A DNA stretch of 64,000 nucleotides from Pseudomonas abieticivorans (GTDB lineage: Bacteria; Pseudomonadota; Gammaproteobacteria; Pseudomonadales; Pseudomonadaceae). The DNA lies in NCBI RefSeq assembly GCF_023509015.1, contig NZ_CP094975.1, positions 4,829,501-4,893,500 on the forward strand. The letters run 5' to 3'. A program made the position numbers and the translations under genes. The notes beneath the pieces were generated by a model. The model did not search any database and had not been told where the DNA came from. It worked only from the letters and a program-made list of their open reading frames with translations. Shown piece by piece: positions 1-8,774 of this stretch. Within the stretch, counting starts at the first letter, position 1; each line of letters starts with the position of its first letter.

Positions 1-1
1 G

Positions 2-217
2 GCGGACAAGTTCGACAGCTGCGCGCAAATCAACCTGGCTGACCGCAAGGCCAACCAGGCCGACGGCGGGATGCTGCCTTCATTCGTCGAAAACATCGGC
101 CAGGATCGTGATGTGCGCGGGGTGTTCCTGGACGTAATTACCCACTTCGCCAATACCCCGGCCATGACCTCGCGCCAGGCAGCAGACCGCCTGGTGGCTG
201 ATCTCAAAAATATCTAA
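2..217 (+). CDS. Extracellular solute-binding protein, C-terminal end (partial)
   Basis: Open reading frame entering from the left edge and ending at TAA 215-217; only the last 71 residues are present. The visible part ends in a helical stretch (MTSRQAADRLVADLKNI). This resembles the C-terminus of family 1 periplasmic binding proteins for sugars or polyols in ABC importers, and the residues before it (DGGMLPSFVENIGQDRDV) fit that fold. If so, it would deliver a substrate of the catabolic genes that follow. The assignment rests on a short tail and could be wrong; upstream sequence would settle it. A perfect hairpin follows the stop. Confidence 0.5.
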   Translation, partial: ADKFDSCAQINLADRKANQADGGMLPSFVENIGQDRDVRGVFLDVITHFANTPAMTSRQAADRLVADLKNI

Positions 218-226
218 GGCGGGTGC

Positions 227-248
227 GGCCGGGCGCTTGCGCCCGGCC
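227..248 (+). terminator. Hairpin between binding-protein gene and GMC gene
   Basis: Perfect inverted repeat with 10-bp arms (GGCCGGGCGC / GCGCCCGGCC) and a 2-nt loop, 10 bp after the upstream stop. No T-tract follows, so it may attenuate transcription or stabilise the upstream 3' end rather than terminate strongly. The next gene begins only 19 bp later. Confidence 0.5.
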
Positions 249-266
249 CTTGGAAGGAGCGGCGCC

Positions 267-1925
267 ATGCTTGAAAAAAACTATGTAATTGTCGGGGGCG
301 GCACCACCGGCTGCATTCTGGCGGCCAAGCTGTCAGAGGATCCGGCGGCCACGGTGCTGTTGCTGGAGGAGGGCCCGCGCGACAGCAATCCCTACATCCG
401 CTTCCCCGGCACCTACTACAAGACCTGCCAGGGGCCGCTGCTCAAGCGCTACCCTTGGGAGTCTGCCAGCGAACTGGGTCGGGGGCCTGGTGACAGCATG
501 ATCCAGGCCTGCGTGCTGGGCGGTGGCAGCTCGATCAACGGTATGGTCTACGCCCGCGGTAACCCGGCGGACTATGATGAGTGGGCGCAATCGGGCGCGG
601 CGGGTTGGGCGTATGCAGACGTTCTGCCGTACTACCTGCGTTCGGAAGACAATTCGGATTTCTGCAACAGCGCCCATGGCGTCGGTGGGCCGTTGGGCGT
701 GTCGTTCAACAGCCACGTGCACCCGTTGACGCGCAAATGGCTGCAGGCCTGCCAACAGGCGGGTTTTGCCTACAACCCGGACTTCAACTCGGGCACGCCG
801 GATGGCTGCGGCTATTACCAGGTCGCCAGCCAGAACGGTGTGCGCGCAAGCTCTGCCAGTGCCTACCTGCGCCCGGCGCTGCAGCGTCCTAACCTGCAGG
901 TGATCACCGGGGCCAAGGCCTCGCGCCTCATCATCGAGAAGGGGCGCGCCACGGGCGTCGAGTATGTGCATCGGGGGCTACCGTGCAAGGTGGCCGCCGC
1001 AAGCGAGGTCATCCTGTGCGCCGGCGCGATCAACTCGCCCAAGTTGCTGATGCTTTCGGGCATCGGCGCGGCGGCTGACTTGCAAGCCTTGGGGCTGGCC
1101 GTGAAGGCCGACCTGCCGGGCGTGGGGCGCAATCTGCAGGATCACCTGGAGATGTCCCAGGTGTATCAACTCAAGGGCGTCGACAGCTACGACAAATTCA
1201 AGAAGCCGCATTGGAAAGCCTGGGCCGCGTTGCAGTATCTGGTGGCGCGCAGTGGTCCCATCGCCACCAACCTGATCGAAGGTGGGTTGTTCGCCCGGGG
1301 TTCGCGAACCGAGCAGCAGCCCGACCTGCAGTACTTTTTCATCGTGGGCGCGGGCATCGAGGAGGGCACCGACAGTGTGCCGGGCGGCACCGGTTGCACG
1401 CTCAACTTTGAGCACGTGCGCCCGCGTTCCCGTGGCCAGGTGTCGCTGCGCAGTGCCGACCCCCACGAGCTGCCACGCATCGCACCCAACTACATGGCCG
1501 AGCAATACGATGTCGATCGCCTGTGCGAGGGCTATCGCATTGGCCAGGACATCATGGCCCAGCCGGCATTCAGCGGCTACGTGGCACGCCAGCATTACCC
1601 CGATGTGACCTTCACCAGCCAGGCGCAGCTTGCCGCTTACCTGAAACGCAATGCGCGTGCCGCACTGCACCCGGTGGGTACCTGCCGCATGGGTGTCGAT
1701 GCGTTGAGCGTCGTCGACCCACAGCTGCGCGTGCACGGTATCGACAACCTGCGGGTAGCCGACGCCTCGATCATGCCGAACATCGTCTCCGGCAACACCA
1801 ATGCGGCGTGCACCCTGATCGGCGAGCGTGCGGCCGACCTGATTCGCGGCCTGCCCCCTTTGGCTCCGGGTGCTGCGCGCGACCTGCGTCAAAGTGCGTC
1901 ACATCGTCTGGGGCTGCGAAATTGA
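267..1925 (+). CDS. GMC-family FAD-dependent oxidoreductase (choline dehydrogenase-like)
   Basis: 552 residues. The N-terminus carries the ADP-binding motif [16 protein letters not shown], followed by the GMC signature around [14 protein letters not shown]. The C-terminal catalytic pair is visible as H468 (in [11 protein letters not shown]) and N510 (in [10 protein letters not shown]). These enzymes oxidise primary or secondary alcohols, reducing FAD. The ATG at 267 is chosen because GGAAGGA at 252-258 precedes it and FAD-motif proteins usually begin this close to the glycines. The substrate is unknown; the setting suggests a sugar- or polyol-type alcohol. The last 13 codons and the stop overlap the promoter module for the next gene, so this 3' end serves two roles. 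A second, different GMC enzyme lies at 13911. Confidence 0.85.
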   Translation: MLEKNYVIVGGGTTGCILAAKLSEDPAATVLLLEEGPRDSNPYIRFPGTYYKTCQGPLLKRYPWESASELGRGPGDSMIQACVLGGGSSINGMVYARGNPADYDEWAQSGAAGWAYADVLPYYLRSEDNSDFCNSAHGVGGPLGVSFNSHVHPLTRKWLQACQQAGFAYNPDFNSGTPDGCGYYQVASQNGVRASSASAYLRPALQRPNLQVITGAKASRLIIEKGRATGVEYVHRGLPCKVAAASEVILCAGAINSPKLLMLSGIGAAADLQALGLAVKADLPGVGRNLQDHLEMSQVYQLKGVDSYDKFKKPHWKAWAALQYLVARSGPIATNLIEGGLFARGSRTEQQPDLQYFFIVGAGIEEGTDSVPGGTGCTLNFEHVRPRSRGQVSLRSADPHELPRIAPNYMAEQYDVDRLCEGYRIGQDIMAQPAFSGYVARQHYPDVTFTSQAQLAAYLKRNARAALHPVGTCRMGVDALSVVDPQLRVHGIDNLRVADASIMPNIVSGNTNAACTLIGERAADLIRGLPPLAPGAARDLRQSASHRLGLRN

Positions 1926-1950
1926 GCAGGGCCTGGCCGGTGTCGATACT
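1885..1950 (+). promoter_or_regulatory. Shared promoter module, copy 1 (drives HisD-like dehydrogenase)
   Basis: Two TGCGTC repeats start exactly 10 bp apart (1885 and 1895). After a 14-bp variable stretch comes TGCGAAATTGAG (1915-1926), whose end forms a -35 box TTGAGC (1922-1927). A 17-bp spacer leads to the -10 box GATACT (1945-1950). Copies at 10332 and 13778 have identical spacing. The tandem repeats lie on one face of the helix about 64 bp upstream of the expected start point, as for an activator. This copy overlaps the 3' end of the preceding GMC gene. Confidence 0.8.
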
Positions 1951-1986
1951 CGCTCCATCATTCTCCAAGAACCAAGGAACACAGCC

Positions 1987-3294
1987 ATGGCGTACTACCT
2001 GAAAACTTCCACCACGCAGCCTGCCGGCGAAGCCGATACCACTCAGGTACGGCGCACGGTTGAGCAGATGATTGCCGACATCAGCGCGCGCGGTGACGCC
2101 GCGGTGCACGAGTATTCCGAGCGCTTCGATAAATGGAGCCCGGCCAGCTTTCGCCTGAGCCAGGCCCAGATCGATGCCTGCCTGGCCGAGTTGACACCCC
2201 GGCAGATCGACGACATCAAGTTCGCCCAGCAACAGGTGCGTAACTTTGCCCAGCACCAGCGCAACTCGATGCTGGACGTGGAAGTCGAAACCTTGCCGGG
2301 CGTGGTACTGGGGCACAAGCACGTGCCGGTGCAAACCGTGGGTTGCTACATCCCCAGCGGCAAGTACCCCCTGCTGGCGTCGGCGCACATGGGCATCATC
2401 ACGGCGAAGGTGGCGGGCGTGAAAAAAGTCATCGCCACCTCGCCACCTTTCGAGGGCCGGCCGAGCGCGCCGGTCATCGCCGCCATTTACCTGGCCGGTG
2501 CCGACGAGATCTATTGCATCGGTGGCGTGCAGGCGGTGGCGTCCATGGCCTTGGGCATCGGCGAATTCCCGGCCGTGGACATGATCGTTGGCCCAGGCAA
2601 CGCGTACGTGGCCGAGGCCAAGCGCCAGTTGTTCGGCAAGATCGGCATCGACCTGATCGCCGGCCCCACCGAGACCATGGTGTTGGCCGATGACAGCGTC
2701 GACGGCGAGTTGGTGGCCACCGACCTTCTGGGCCAGGCCGAACACGGGCCTACCTCGCCAGCAGTATTGATTACCACCTCTCGCCAATTGGGCGAGGATA
2801 CCCTGGTGCACATCGAGCGGTTGCTGGGCTTGCTGGACACGGCCGACATCGCGCGCAAAGCCTGGGACAACCACGGTGAAATCATCATCTGCGACAGCGA
2901 TGAAGAGATGGTGGTCGAGGCCGACAAGCTGGCGTCCGAGCACGTGCAGGTGATGACCCGTGACCCGGACTACTTCCTCAAGCACCTGCAGAACTACGGC
3001 GCTTTGTTCCTGGGCGCCCGCACCAACGTGGCCTACGGCGATAAGGTGATTGGCACCAACCACACCTTGCCGACCTCCAAGGCCGCGCGCTACACCGGTG
3101 GCCTGTGGGTGGGCAAGTTTCTCAAGACCTGTACCTACCAGCGCATCCTTACCGACGAAGCTTCGGCCATGATCGGTGCGTATTGCTCGCGTTTGTGCGT
3201 GCTGGAGAAATTCACCGGCCATGCCGAACAGGCCAACATCCGCGTGCGCCGCTATGGCCATCGGGAAGTGGCATTCGGGGCGGCGGTGGAGTAA
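1987..3294 (+). CDS. Histidinol dehydrogenase-like oxidoreductase (HpsN-type)
   Basis: 435 residues, HisD superfamily: NAD-dependent two-step oxidation of a primary alcohol to a carboxylate. Zinc-ligand and catalytic positions of HisD can be matched: Q250 and H253 in GQAEHGP, the E318-H319 pair in ASEHVQV, the GTNHTLPT loop and a C-terminal His. It is not placed with histidine biosynthesis genes. The motif FLKTCTYQ and the overall pattern are typical of the catabolic subgroup that includes sulfopropanediol 3-dehydrogenase (HpsN). Partner genes for sulfonate breakdown are absent nearby, so the substrate is more likely another hydroxylated compound of this island. The start follows AAGGAA at 1974-1979. 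It is driven by the promoter module at 1885. Its last 42 bp are duplicated downstream (see 3251-3840). Confidence 0.8.
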   Translation: MAYYLKTSTTQPAGEADTTQVRRTVEQMIADISARGDAAVHEYSERFDKWSPASFRLSQAQIDACLAELTPRQIDDIKFAQQQVRNFAQHQRNSMLDVEVETLPGVVLGHKHVPVQTVGCYIPSGKYPLLASAHMGIITAKVAGVKKVIATSPPFEGRPSAPVIAAIYLAGADEIYCIGGVQAVASMALGIGEFPAVDMIVGPGNAYVAEAKRQLFGKIGIDLIAGPTETMVLADDSVDGELVATDLLGQAEHGPTSPAVLITTSRQLGEDTLVHIERLLGLLDTADIARKAWDNHGEIIICDSDEEMVVEADKLASEHVQVMTRDPDYFLKHLQNYGALFLGARTNVAYGDKVIGTNHTLPTSKAARYTGGLWVGKFLKTCTYQRILTDEASAMIGAYCSRLCVLEKFTGHAEQANIRVRRYGHREVAFGAAVE

Positions 3295-3320
3295 CTGGAA
3301 CGATGGGCCAGGGACGGCCC

Positions 3321-3480
3321 TTGTGGGAGCAAGCTTGCTTGCGAAGGGGGCCACGCGGTAAGGCGCGTAAGCGTGCGAGCATCCCTGCCGGTAACGCCGG
3401 CACCTGTAAAATGGATATGCTCGCCAGATCAACAGTCAGACCGAGTCGCCTTCATCGCGAGCAAGCTCTGCTCCCACAAG
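3321..3480. repeat. REPIN (TGTGGGAGCAAGC-type), copy in first duplicate
   Basis: Two inverted REP elements: TTGTGGGAGCAAGCTTGC on the left (3321 on) and GCGAGCAAGCTCTGCTCCCACAAG-like sequence on the right (to 3480), about 105 bp apart. This is a family known from P. fluorescens-type genomes. It lies in the convergent spacer, a usual place for such elements. Confidence 0.85.
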
Positions 3481-3615
3481 GGCGGTGTTAATCCTGCCCA
3501 CCCCACACTGTCGTCGAATTGTCCCCGGTCATGTACTCGCGCACCGCTATGGCCATCGGGAAGTGGCATTCGGGGCGGCGGTGGAGTAACTGGAACGATG
3601 GGCCAGGGACGGCCC

Positions 3616-3775
3616 TTGTGGGGGCTAGCATGCTTGCGAAGGGGGCCACGCGGTAAGACGCGTAAGCGTGCGAGCATCCCTGCCGGTAACGCCGGCACCT
3701 GTAAAATGGATATGCTCGCCAGATCAACAGTCAGACCGAGTCGCCTTCATCGCGAGCAAGCTCTGCTCCCACAAG
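3616..3775. repeat. REPIN, copy in second duplicate
   Basis: Second copy of the 3321-3480 REPIN, produced by the tandem duplication. Its left REP core has changed to GGGGGCTAGCATGC, which breaks the palindrome of the first copy, while the right REP is unchanged. Confidence 0.85.
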
Positions 3776-3782
3776 GGCGGTG

Positions 3783-4649
3783 TTAATCCTGCCCACCCCA
3801 CACTGTCGTCGAATTGTCCCCGGTCATGTATTCGCGCACCTCCAGCGGCAAGGACAGGTCGCTGGGCAGCAGCACCGTGGCGTTGCGCAGGTGCTCCTTG
3901 CGGATTTTGCCCTTGCCGGCAAAGCCCAGGGCCATGCGCGTGGAAAACGGCTGGCGAAACGACGACGACGCCACCCCCGTCACCAGGCCGTACAGAAAGC
4001 GGATTGGCCTGCGGTGTTGCGGGGTCAGGATCGAAAAGGTGATTTCATTGCGTTGCTTGCCTTCGAAATCGACCATGAACAACCGATCGCCCAGCAACAG
4101 GCAGAAGCCGTGGTAGGTAAACGAGTAACCGATCTTGCCGCTGCCATCGAGCAGTGGGAATCGCTCCACCGTCACGTATTGCACCATCGAGTCGGCCTGG
4201 TACAGGCAGGTCACCGAACGCAGGATCCGGCCCTTGTAGATGGATGAGTTGTGGTAGCGGTAATACACGCCCAGGTAGTCGGTCAACAGGTCGGCGGAGT
4301 TTTTCGCCAGCGGCAGAAAATGCGTGAACTGAGGCGAGGCACGCAGGCCGATCGGCAACTCGTTCTCGAACCCTTCGTAGAATTTCTTGAAGTCGGCGGG
4401 CGCGCGGAACAGGTCCTCGGCCTCCATCATGAAATAGCGGGCAATCTTCTGCAGGATCTTTTGCGACGGCACATGTTGGCCGGCCAGGTACTTGTTGAAC
4501 TGCTGGCGGTTCACGTCGACCTTGCGGCACAGGTCCGCCACCGAGCGGCAGGATTCCACCAGCGTCGCCAGGTTTCGCTGCACGTTGCCCTGCTGGTCAC
4601 TGCGGGCTTGATGGCGCTCACCATGGGAAAGGGCGATAGCATCGGGCAT
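3783..4649 (-). CDS. Helix-turn-helix transcriptional regulator (XRE-like N-terminus)
   Basis: 288 residues. Residues ~30-75 form an XRE-type helix-turn-helix (SVADLCRKVDVNRQQFNKYLAGQ, then IARYFMM). A long C-terminal domain of unknown function follows, with no recognised ligand pocket. ATG 4649 is preceded by GAGGAGG at 10 bp; a TTG at 4655 is possible but too close to that site. It converges on the HisD-like gene and diverges from the IclR gene, which makes it a candidate regulator of the three-promoter module. The coding sequence ends 3 bp after the second duplicate unit begins to match it; its true tail is the 3783-3840 copy. A single TGACGCAC (reverse of GTGCGTCA) lies in its upstream region at 4799-4806. 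Confidence 0.75.
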   Translation of the reverse strand: MPDAIALSHGERHQARSDQQGNVQRNLATLVESCRSVADLCRKVDVNRQQFNKYLAGQHVPSQKILQKIARYFMMEAEDLFRAPADFKKFYEGFENELPIGLRASPQFTHFLPLAKNSADLLTDYLGVYYRYHNSSIYKGRILRSVTCLYQADSMVQYVTVERFPLLDGSGKIGYSFTYHGFCLLLGDRLFMVDFEGKQRNEITFSILTPQHRRPIRFLYGLVTGVASSSFRQPFSTRMALGFAGKGKIRKEHLRNATVLLPSDLSLPLEVREYMTGDNSTTVWGGQD

Positions 4650-4834
4650 GGTCAACGGGCCTCCTCGGTAAATAATCAGTAATCGTTTTCAAAGCACACA
4701 CCATGCCAGCTGTCAGGCCATGTAACCCCCTGATGGCAGGCACTTTGCCGCAGCTGGCAGCCCGGCAGGAGCGCGCAGTGCCCCCAGGTGAAGCGAACTG
4801 ACGCACGAGCGCCCCGTGACCGAGCCAAAGGTGC

Positions 4835-4852
4835 TGCAAACAGGTGTTTGCA
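4835..4852. promoter_or_regulatory. Perfect palindromic operator candidate
   Basis: TGCAAACA-GG-TGTTTGCA is a perfect 18-bp inverted repeat in the 317-bp spacer between two divergent regulator genes. The symmetry and position fit a dimeric regulator such as the IclR protein, or the XRE-like protein, binding its own promoter region. The rest of the spacer (4650-4966) shows no gene. Confidence 0.6.
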
Positions 4853-4966
4853 CACTGCCGGCGTTACTCGTGCACCCAGGCCGGTGGGAGCAGTAACACC
4901 GCTGCCGTTAGACATCCTGATGCCACTGCGCAAGAATCGGCGCGACTTCAGCATGCAGGCTTCTTC

Positions 4967-5740
4967 ATGAACGATAGCTCCCCTTCGCGCAGCAAAGGTT
5001 CTTCCATCACGCGAGTCTTGGAAATCATCGAGGCGGTTGCCCAAGCCGGTAGCGCGCCGTCGCCAGCGGACCTGGCCCACTTGCTCGACATTCCCAAGCC
5101 CAGCTTGCACCGCTTGCTGCAACAGCTTCAGGCCGAGGGCTTTGTACAAACCGACCTGCGCGGTGCGGTGGTGCCCGGCGAGCGCTTGCATGACCTTGCC
5201 CTGGGGGTGATTCATGCCAGCCGCTTCAAGGCCCAGCGCCAGGCGATCCTGCGCCAATTGGCCGAGAACCTGGATGAAACCTGCGGCATTGCCATGCCCG
5301 ACGGCATCGACATGGTTTACCACGACCGAGTGCAAAGCGACTGGCCCTTGCAGTTGCACTTGCCCGTGGGCAGCCATGTGCCGATGTGGTGTACCGCCAG
5401 CGGCAAGCTGTACCTGAGTACGTTCGCCGAAAGCCGCCGCAGCCAGATCATCGACGGTCTGGCACTCAAGCGCATGGCACGCAACACCATCACCGACCCC
5501 CACGTGCTGGAAGCAGCACTCAAGCAGACCGCCAGCCAGGAGTTGGCCGTGGATGACGAGGAATTCGTCGACGGCATGGTCGCTTGCGCGGTGCCCATCA
5601 AGGACCGCGGTGGGCGGCTGGTGGCCTGCCTGTACACCCACGCGCCGACCATTCGCAAAAGCCTGGCCGATCTCTTGAAGCTTGAGCCACAGCTTAGGGC
5701 AGCGGCGGCGCGTTTGGGCGCACTGGCAGAAGCCCCTTAG
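4967..5740 (+). CDS. IclR-family transcriptional regulator
   Basis: 257 residues. The N-terminal winged helix (residues ~12-75: SSITRVLEIIEAVAQAG, then PSLHRLLQQLQAEGF) and the C-terminal effector-binding domain (residues ~90-250, with LHLPVGSHVPMWCTASGKLYL) are characteristic of IclR. Members usually control neighbouring catabolic genes in response to a small carboxylate or aromatic effector. The ATG at 4967 fits family length but has only a weak ribosome site. Likely targets are the flanking dehydrogenase genes; which promoter it binds cannot be told from sequence alone. Confidence 0.85.
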   Translation: MNDSSPSRSKGSSITRVLEIIEAVAQAGSAPSPADLAHLLDIPKPSLHRLLQQLQAEGFVQTDLRGAVVPGERLHDLALGVIHASRFKAQRQAILRQLAENLDETCGIAMPDGIDMVYHDRVQSDWPLQLHLPVGSHVPMWCTASGKLYLSTFAESRRSQIIDGLALKRMARNTITDPHVLEAALKQTASQELAVDDEEFVDGMVACAVPIKDRGGRLVACLYTHAPTIRKSLADLLKLEPQLRAAAARLGALAEAP

Positions 5741-5756
5741 CTTGGGGGCAAAGAAG

Positions 5757-7022
5757 TCAGTCGATCTGAAAGTCAGGGTGCAGGCGTGTCCAATGGGCGC
5801 GCAAGATGGCTTTTGGGTCGTCGGGCATTTCACTGTCAATCAAGGCGGCAGGCCATAGGGCGCGTACTTTTTCCATTGTCGCTTTCAGGTTGTAAAGAAC
5901 CGGGCGCCATGGGATATCGCTGTATTGCGCCCATTTTTTGAAATGCTCGAATGATGTCTCATACCAATTCTTGGTCTTGGCCATGTTCAGGCCATACTGT
6001 GTTTCGTCGCTGATGTAGGCCTTGGTGGTGACGATGTCATAGGCTGGCGCGAGTGATGCGTTGCGGCCGTCGTGGTAGATCATGCTCCAGTTCTTCAGAT
6101 GAGCATCGCCGTTCGCCAGCAGGATGTTTGTCAGTAACCGTATCGCCATTTGCACTGCATCTAGCTGGCCTCGAATAGAGTTTTGGTAGATCAGCTTGCC
6201 TATTTGGTCGTAACTGGCAATGCGGTATTTATCATGGGCGTAGGCAAAGAATATCTGTGCAAAATCTTCCGAATGGACCCGCTTGTTTGCAGGGAGCCGA
6301 TCATATCGACGTATCCCGTAGGCGTATCTCTCATCCGGCAAGTTAATAGCTGGAAGGGTCTCGATGTTGGCCATTGAGATCAATTTTATTTCGGGTATAT
6401 CAACGCCGGCCATCGCGGCCAGAGACATTGCCGTGAATTCATTCAGAGGCACGAAAGGGTGAAGGGTGGAGGGCGTTTTGATAATCCAGTCACCGGGTGA
6501 GTCGCGATCACCGGTGATGTAGCGACCATCCTGGTCGTGCATGGAGAACTTCATCTGTACCCCGGCCAGCGAGAAGTGCGCTCGGCTGTCTGGCGTGTCG
6601 ATCAACGTGGCTTCTATCTTGCCCCGGTGTTGCAAGGCGAATGGGGGGACCTGCGCCGCATCCATGGGATGGGCAATCAACGCCCCAGGCAAGTCGTGGC
6701 CAAGCCAGCCGAGCAGGGGGAACTCGTTGTCCCGGTGAAGCTTCATCGCCTGTGAGAGGTAAGCGCGCAAGGCGCCTTCCGGGAGCAGGTTGCTTAACAC
6801 TGGGTGCAGTTGGTAGGTACTGATGTAGGGATGCTTTTTAGCGAGTTGTTGCGCCAGCAGGCCAGGGTTGGTGTGGGACAGTGTCAGCGGGTGTCGGGTT
6901 TCGTTCTGGATGTACTCTGGTGCCAAAGTGAGCACATTCTTGCCGTTGGAGTAGCCCGCCAGGTAGCCCACGAGTTCGTCCTGTAGGGTCAGGCGCAGGG
7001 CGGCTACCGTTTCCCTTGCCAT
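5757..7022 (-). CDS. hipA: HipA-family Ser/Thr kinase toxin
   Basis: 421 residues with the HipA layout. An N-terminal couple_hipA region contains HPVLSNLLPEGALRAYL. Next come a phosphorylation-loop-like SLAGVQMKFS and a kinase core with NGDAHLKNWS (catalytic Asp) and PAYDIVTT (metal Asp). In studied systems HipA phosphorylates aminoacyl-tRNA synthetases and induces dormancy. The start ATG (7020-7022) overlaps the stop of the upstream antitoxin gene as ATGA, so the pair is translationally coupled. It sits as an insertion-like cassette between the IclR gene and the alcohol dehydrogenase gene and has no evident metabolic link to them. Confidence 0.9.
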   Translation of the reverse strand: MARETVAALRLTLQDELVGYLAGYSNGKNVLTLAPEYIQNETRHPLTLSHTNPGLLAQQLAKKHPYISTYQLHPVLSNLLPEGALRAYLSQAMKLHRDNEFPLLGWLGHDLPGALIAHPMDAAQVPPFALQHRGKIEATLIDTPDSRAHFSLAGVQMKFSMHDQDGRYITGDRDSPGDWIIKTPSTLHPFVPLNEFTAMSLAAMAGVDIPEIKLISMANIETLPAINLPDERYAYGIRRYDRLPANKRVHSEDFAQIFFAYAHDKYRIASYDQIGKLIYQNSIRGQLDAVQMAIRLLTNILLANGDAHLKNWSMIYHDGRNASLAPAYDIVTTKAYISDETQYGLNMAKTKNWYETSFEHFKKWAQYSDIPWRPVLYNLKATMEKVRALWPAALIDSEMPDDPKAILRAHWTRLHPDFQID

Positions 7023-7351
7023 CAGATATTCCCCCAAGGATTTTCATCCTCTGCGTTTGCCGCGTCATCGTGCTCCCCTGCAAGTACTCGCCCTTGGCTC
7101 CTGATAGCTTCCTTTTGAGGGTTTGCCGCTAACACGCGGGCCACAGCTTCCAGTTTTTCCTTTGGCACGAGTAGTAAAGCGCTGTCCAGTCCTTCGGCTA
7201 TTTGGTCGAGCGTGGCGAGACGTGGATTTCCACCGGCTTCGATTTTTCCGTACTGCTGCCGGGTCAGGCCGGCAAGCAGCGGCATGTCCTGAATTTTCAA
7301 TCCGAGGCCCAAGCGACGCTCACGAATTTGATTCAACAAGGTGGTTTTCAT
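7022..7351 (-). CDS. hipB: HipB-family antitoxin, XRE helix-turn-helix
   Basis: 109 residues. The helix-turn-helix lies at residues ~8-60 (RERRLGLGLKIQDMPLLAGL, RQQYGKIEAGG, LATLDQIAEGL). A flexible acidic C-terminus (EHDDAANAEDENPWGNI) resembles the disordered HipB tail that contacts HipA. It is the first gene of the hipBA pair and should repress the pair by binding the repeated GAGCCATATAGATT sites upstream. Confidence 0.88.
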   Translation of the reverse strand: MKTTLLNQIRERRLGLGLKIQDMPLLAGLTRQQYGKIEAGGNPRLATLDQIAEGLDSALLLVPKEKLEAVARVLAANPQKEAIRSQGRVLAGEHDDAANAEDENPWGNI

Positions 7352-7384
7352 GGGAAAAACTCTGACAGGGTCAATCTATTATGT

Positions 7385-7484
7385 AATCTATATGGCTCAT
7401 GCCAATTGGTGAGAGCCATATAGATTTCTTTTTTATTTAAAGAGCCAAATAAAGCTCTTTTCATATGTGGGAGCCATATAGATT
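7385..7484 (-). promoter_or_regulatory. Triple operator for hipBA
   Basis: The 14-mer GAGCCATATAGATT occurs three times: inverted at 7385-7398, and direct at 7413-7426 and 7471-7484. Between the last two is the palindrome AAAGAGC-n8-GCTCTTT at 7439-7460. HipB-type repressors bind several such sites cooperatively. The 7352-7589 spacer is much richer in A+T than the flanking genes. Confidence 0.8.
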
Positions 7485-7538
7485 CCTTTACACCGATTTT
7501 TTTGAGTATTTCGTCACCGCCGGTCGACATGCTTTTGC

Positions 7539-7567
7539 TATAACGATACATTTCGTCTCATTATAAC
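7539..7567 (+). promoter_or_regulatory. Promoter/operator candidate of the alcohol dehydrogenase gene
   Basis: Two TATAAC boxes (7539-7544 and 7562-7567) flank a short inverted repeat ACGA-TACATT-TCGT (7542-7555), directly before the ribosome site GACGAGGTG of the gene at 7590. It has no TGCGTC repeats, so it differs from the three-copy module. The operator role is inferred. Confidence 0.4.
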
Positions 7568-7589
7568 AAAACAACGACGAGGTGAACCA

Positions 7590-8750
7590 ATGTCTGTTCA
7601 AGCCATTCTCCCGCGCATCATGGAAATCGGTGCCGATGCCAGCCGCAAACTTCCTGACGTGCTGGCCGCCCTGGGGTGTCGGCGGCCGCTGATCGTCACC
7701 GATAAAATCATGGTCAAGCTGGGCCATGCGCAGGGGCTGGTGGAGTTGCTGGCCGAGCGCGAGATCGTCTGCGAAGTGTTCGACGACACGGTGCCAGAGC
7801 CCACCGCGCGCTCGATCGAGGCCGGCGTGGCGCGGGTGCGCGAGGGCAGTTTCGATGCCATCGTGGCCTTGGGCGGTGGTAGCCCCATCGACAGTGCCAA
7901 GGCCATCGCCATCCTGGGCAAGCACGGCGGGCAGATTGCCGACTACCGTTTCCCGCGCCAGGTGAACGAGGCGGGGCTGCCCATCATTGCCATCCCGACC
8001 ACGGCGGGTACGGGGTCGGAAGTGACGCGCTTCACCATCATCACCGACGAAACCAACGACGAAAAACTGCTGTGTGCCGGCATGGGCTTCATGCCCTTGG
8101 CGGCATTGATTGACTACCGCTTGACCTTGAGCCTGCCGGCGCGCACCACCGCCGACACCGGCATCGATGCGCTGACCCATGCCATCGAGGCCTATGTCAG
8201 CCGCAAGGCCAACCCCTACAGCGACAGCCAGGCACTGGCAGCCATGCGCTTGATCGGGCCAAACCTGCGCCGGGTGTACCACGATGGCCAGGACGAGGCT
8301 GCGCGCGAAGCGATGATGATCGGCGCCACCTTGGCCGGCATCGCGTTTTCCAATGCGTCGGTAGCTTTGGTGCACGGCATGAGCCGGCCCATCGGCGCCT
8401 TCTTCCATGTGCCCCATGGCCTGTCCAATGCCATGTTGCTGCCTGCCGTTACGGCCTGGTCGATCCCGGCTGCTGCCGGGCGTTACGCCGACTGTGCCCG
8501 CGCCATCGGTGCGGCCGCGCCAGCGCAGAGCGATGAGGTGGCCAACCAGCAATTGATCGCTTTCCTGCAAGCGCTGAACAGCGAGCTTTCGGTGCCGACC
8601 CTGGCGCAGTTCGGCGCCGACCGCCAGCGTTTCGAATCATTGATGCCGGTCATGGCGCAACAGGCCCTGGCCTCAGGCTCACCGGGCAACAACCCGCGCT
8701 TGGCCGGCGTTGATGACATGGTCGAGTTATACAAAAACCTTTGGCAGTAA
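7590..8750 (+). CDS. Iron-containing (group III) alcohol dehydrogenase
   Basis: 386 residues. The NAD-binding motif GGGSPIDSAKA is followed by the four metal ligands of the family: D193 and H197 in DTGIDALTHAIEAY, H262 in LVHGMSRP and H276 in HVPHG. Enzymes of this family interconvert alcohols and aldehydes or ketones with NAD(P) and Fe2+ or Zn2+. The gene is followed after 24 bp by a CoA-acylating type aldehyde dehydrogenase, so the pair probably turns an alcohol into an acid or acyl-CoA in two steps. The start is supported by GACGAGGTG 5-14 bp upstream. Confidence 0.9.
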   Translation: MSVQAILPRIMEIGADASRKLPDVLAALGCRRPLIVTDKIMVKLGHAQGLVELLAEREIVCEVFDDTVPEPTARSIEAGVARVREGSFDAIVALGGGSPIDSAKAIAILGKHGGQIADYRFPRQVNEAGLPIIAIPTTAGTGSEVTRFTIITDETNDEKLLCAGMGFMPLAALIDYRLTLSLPARTTADTGIDALTHAIEAYVSRKANPYSDSQALAAMRLIGPNLRRVYHDGQDEAAREAMMIGATLAGIAFSNASVALVHGMSRPIGAFFHVPHGLSNAMLLPAVTAWSIPAAAGRYADCARAIGAAAPAQSDEVANQQLIAFLQALNSELSVPTLAQFGADRQRFESLMPVMAQQALASGSPGNNPRLAGVDDMVELYKNLWQ

Positions 8751-8774
8751 TTCCCTTACGTGAGGACAAAAACA

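Larger units (their letters stand above)
3251..3840. repeat. 295-bp tandem direct duplication between converging genes
   Basis: Bases 3251-3545 and 3546-3840 are near-identical (about five differences, e.g. C/T in the GTACTCGCG / GTATTCGCG stretch and three in the REP core). Each unit contains the last ~44 bp of the HisD-like gene, the whole convergent intergenic spacer with a REPIN, and the last ~58 bp of the regulator gene on the minus strand. The genome therefore carries an orphan regulator tail at 3488-3545 and an orphan HisD-like tail at 3546-3590. Confidence 0.95.

Noticed and set aside
1987..3294. Assignment of the HisD-like gene as sulfopropanediol dehydrogenase (hpsN)
   Set aside because: Similarity is to the subgroup only; no hpsO, hpsP or sulfolyase genes are close by.
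1771..3432. Long minus-strand reading frame opposite the HisD-like gene
   Set aside because: It mirrors a well-supported gene in GC-rich DNA; its translation is low-complexity His/Gly/Arg-rich and shows no family motif.
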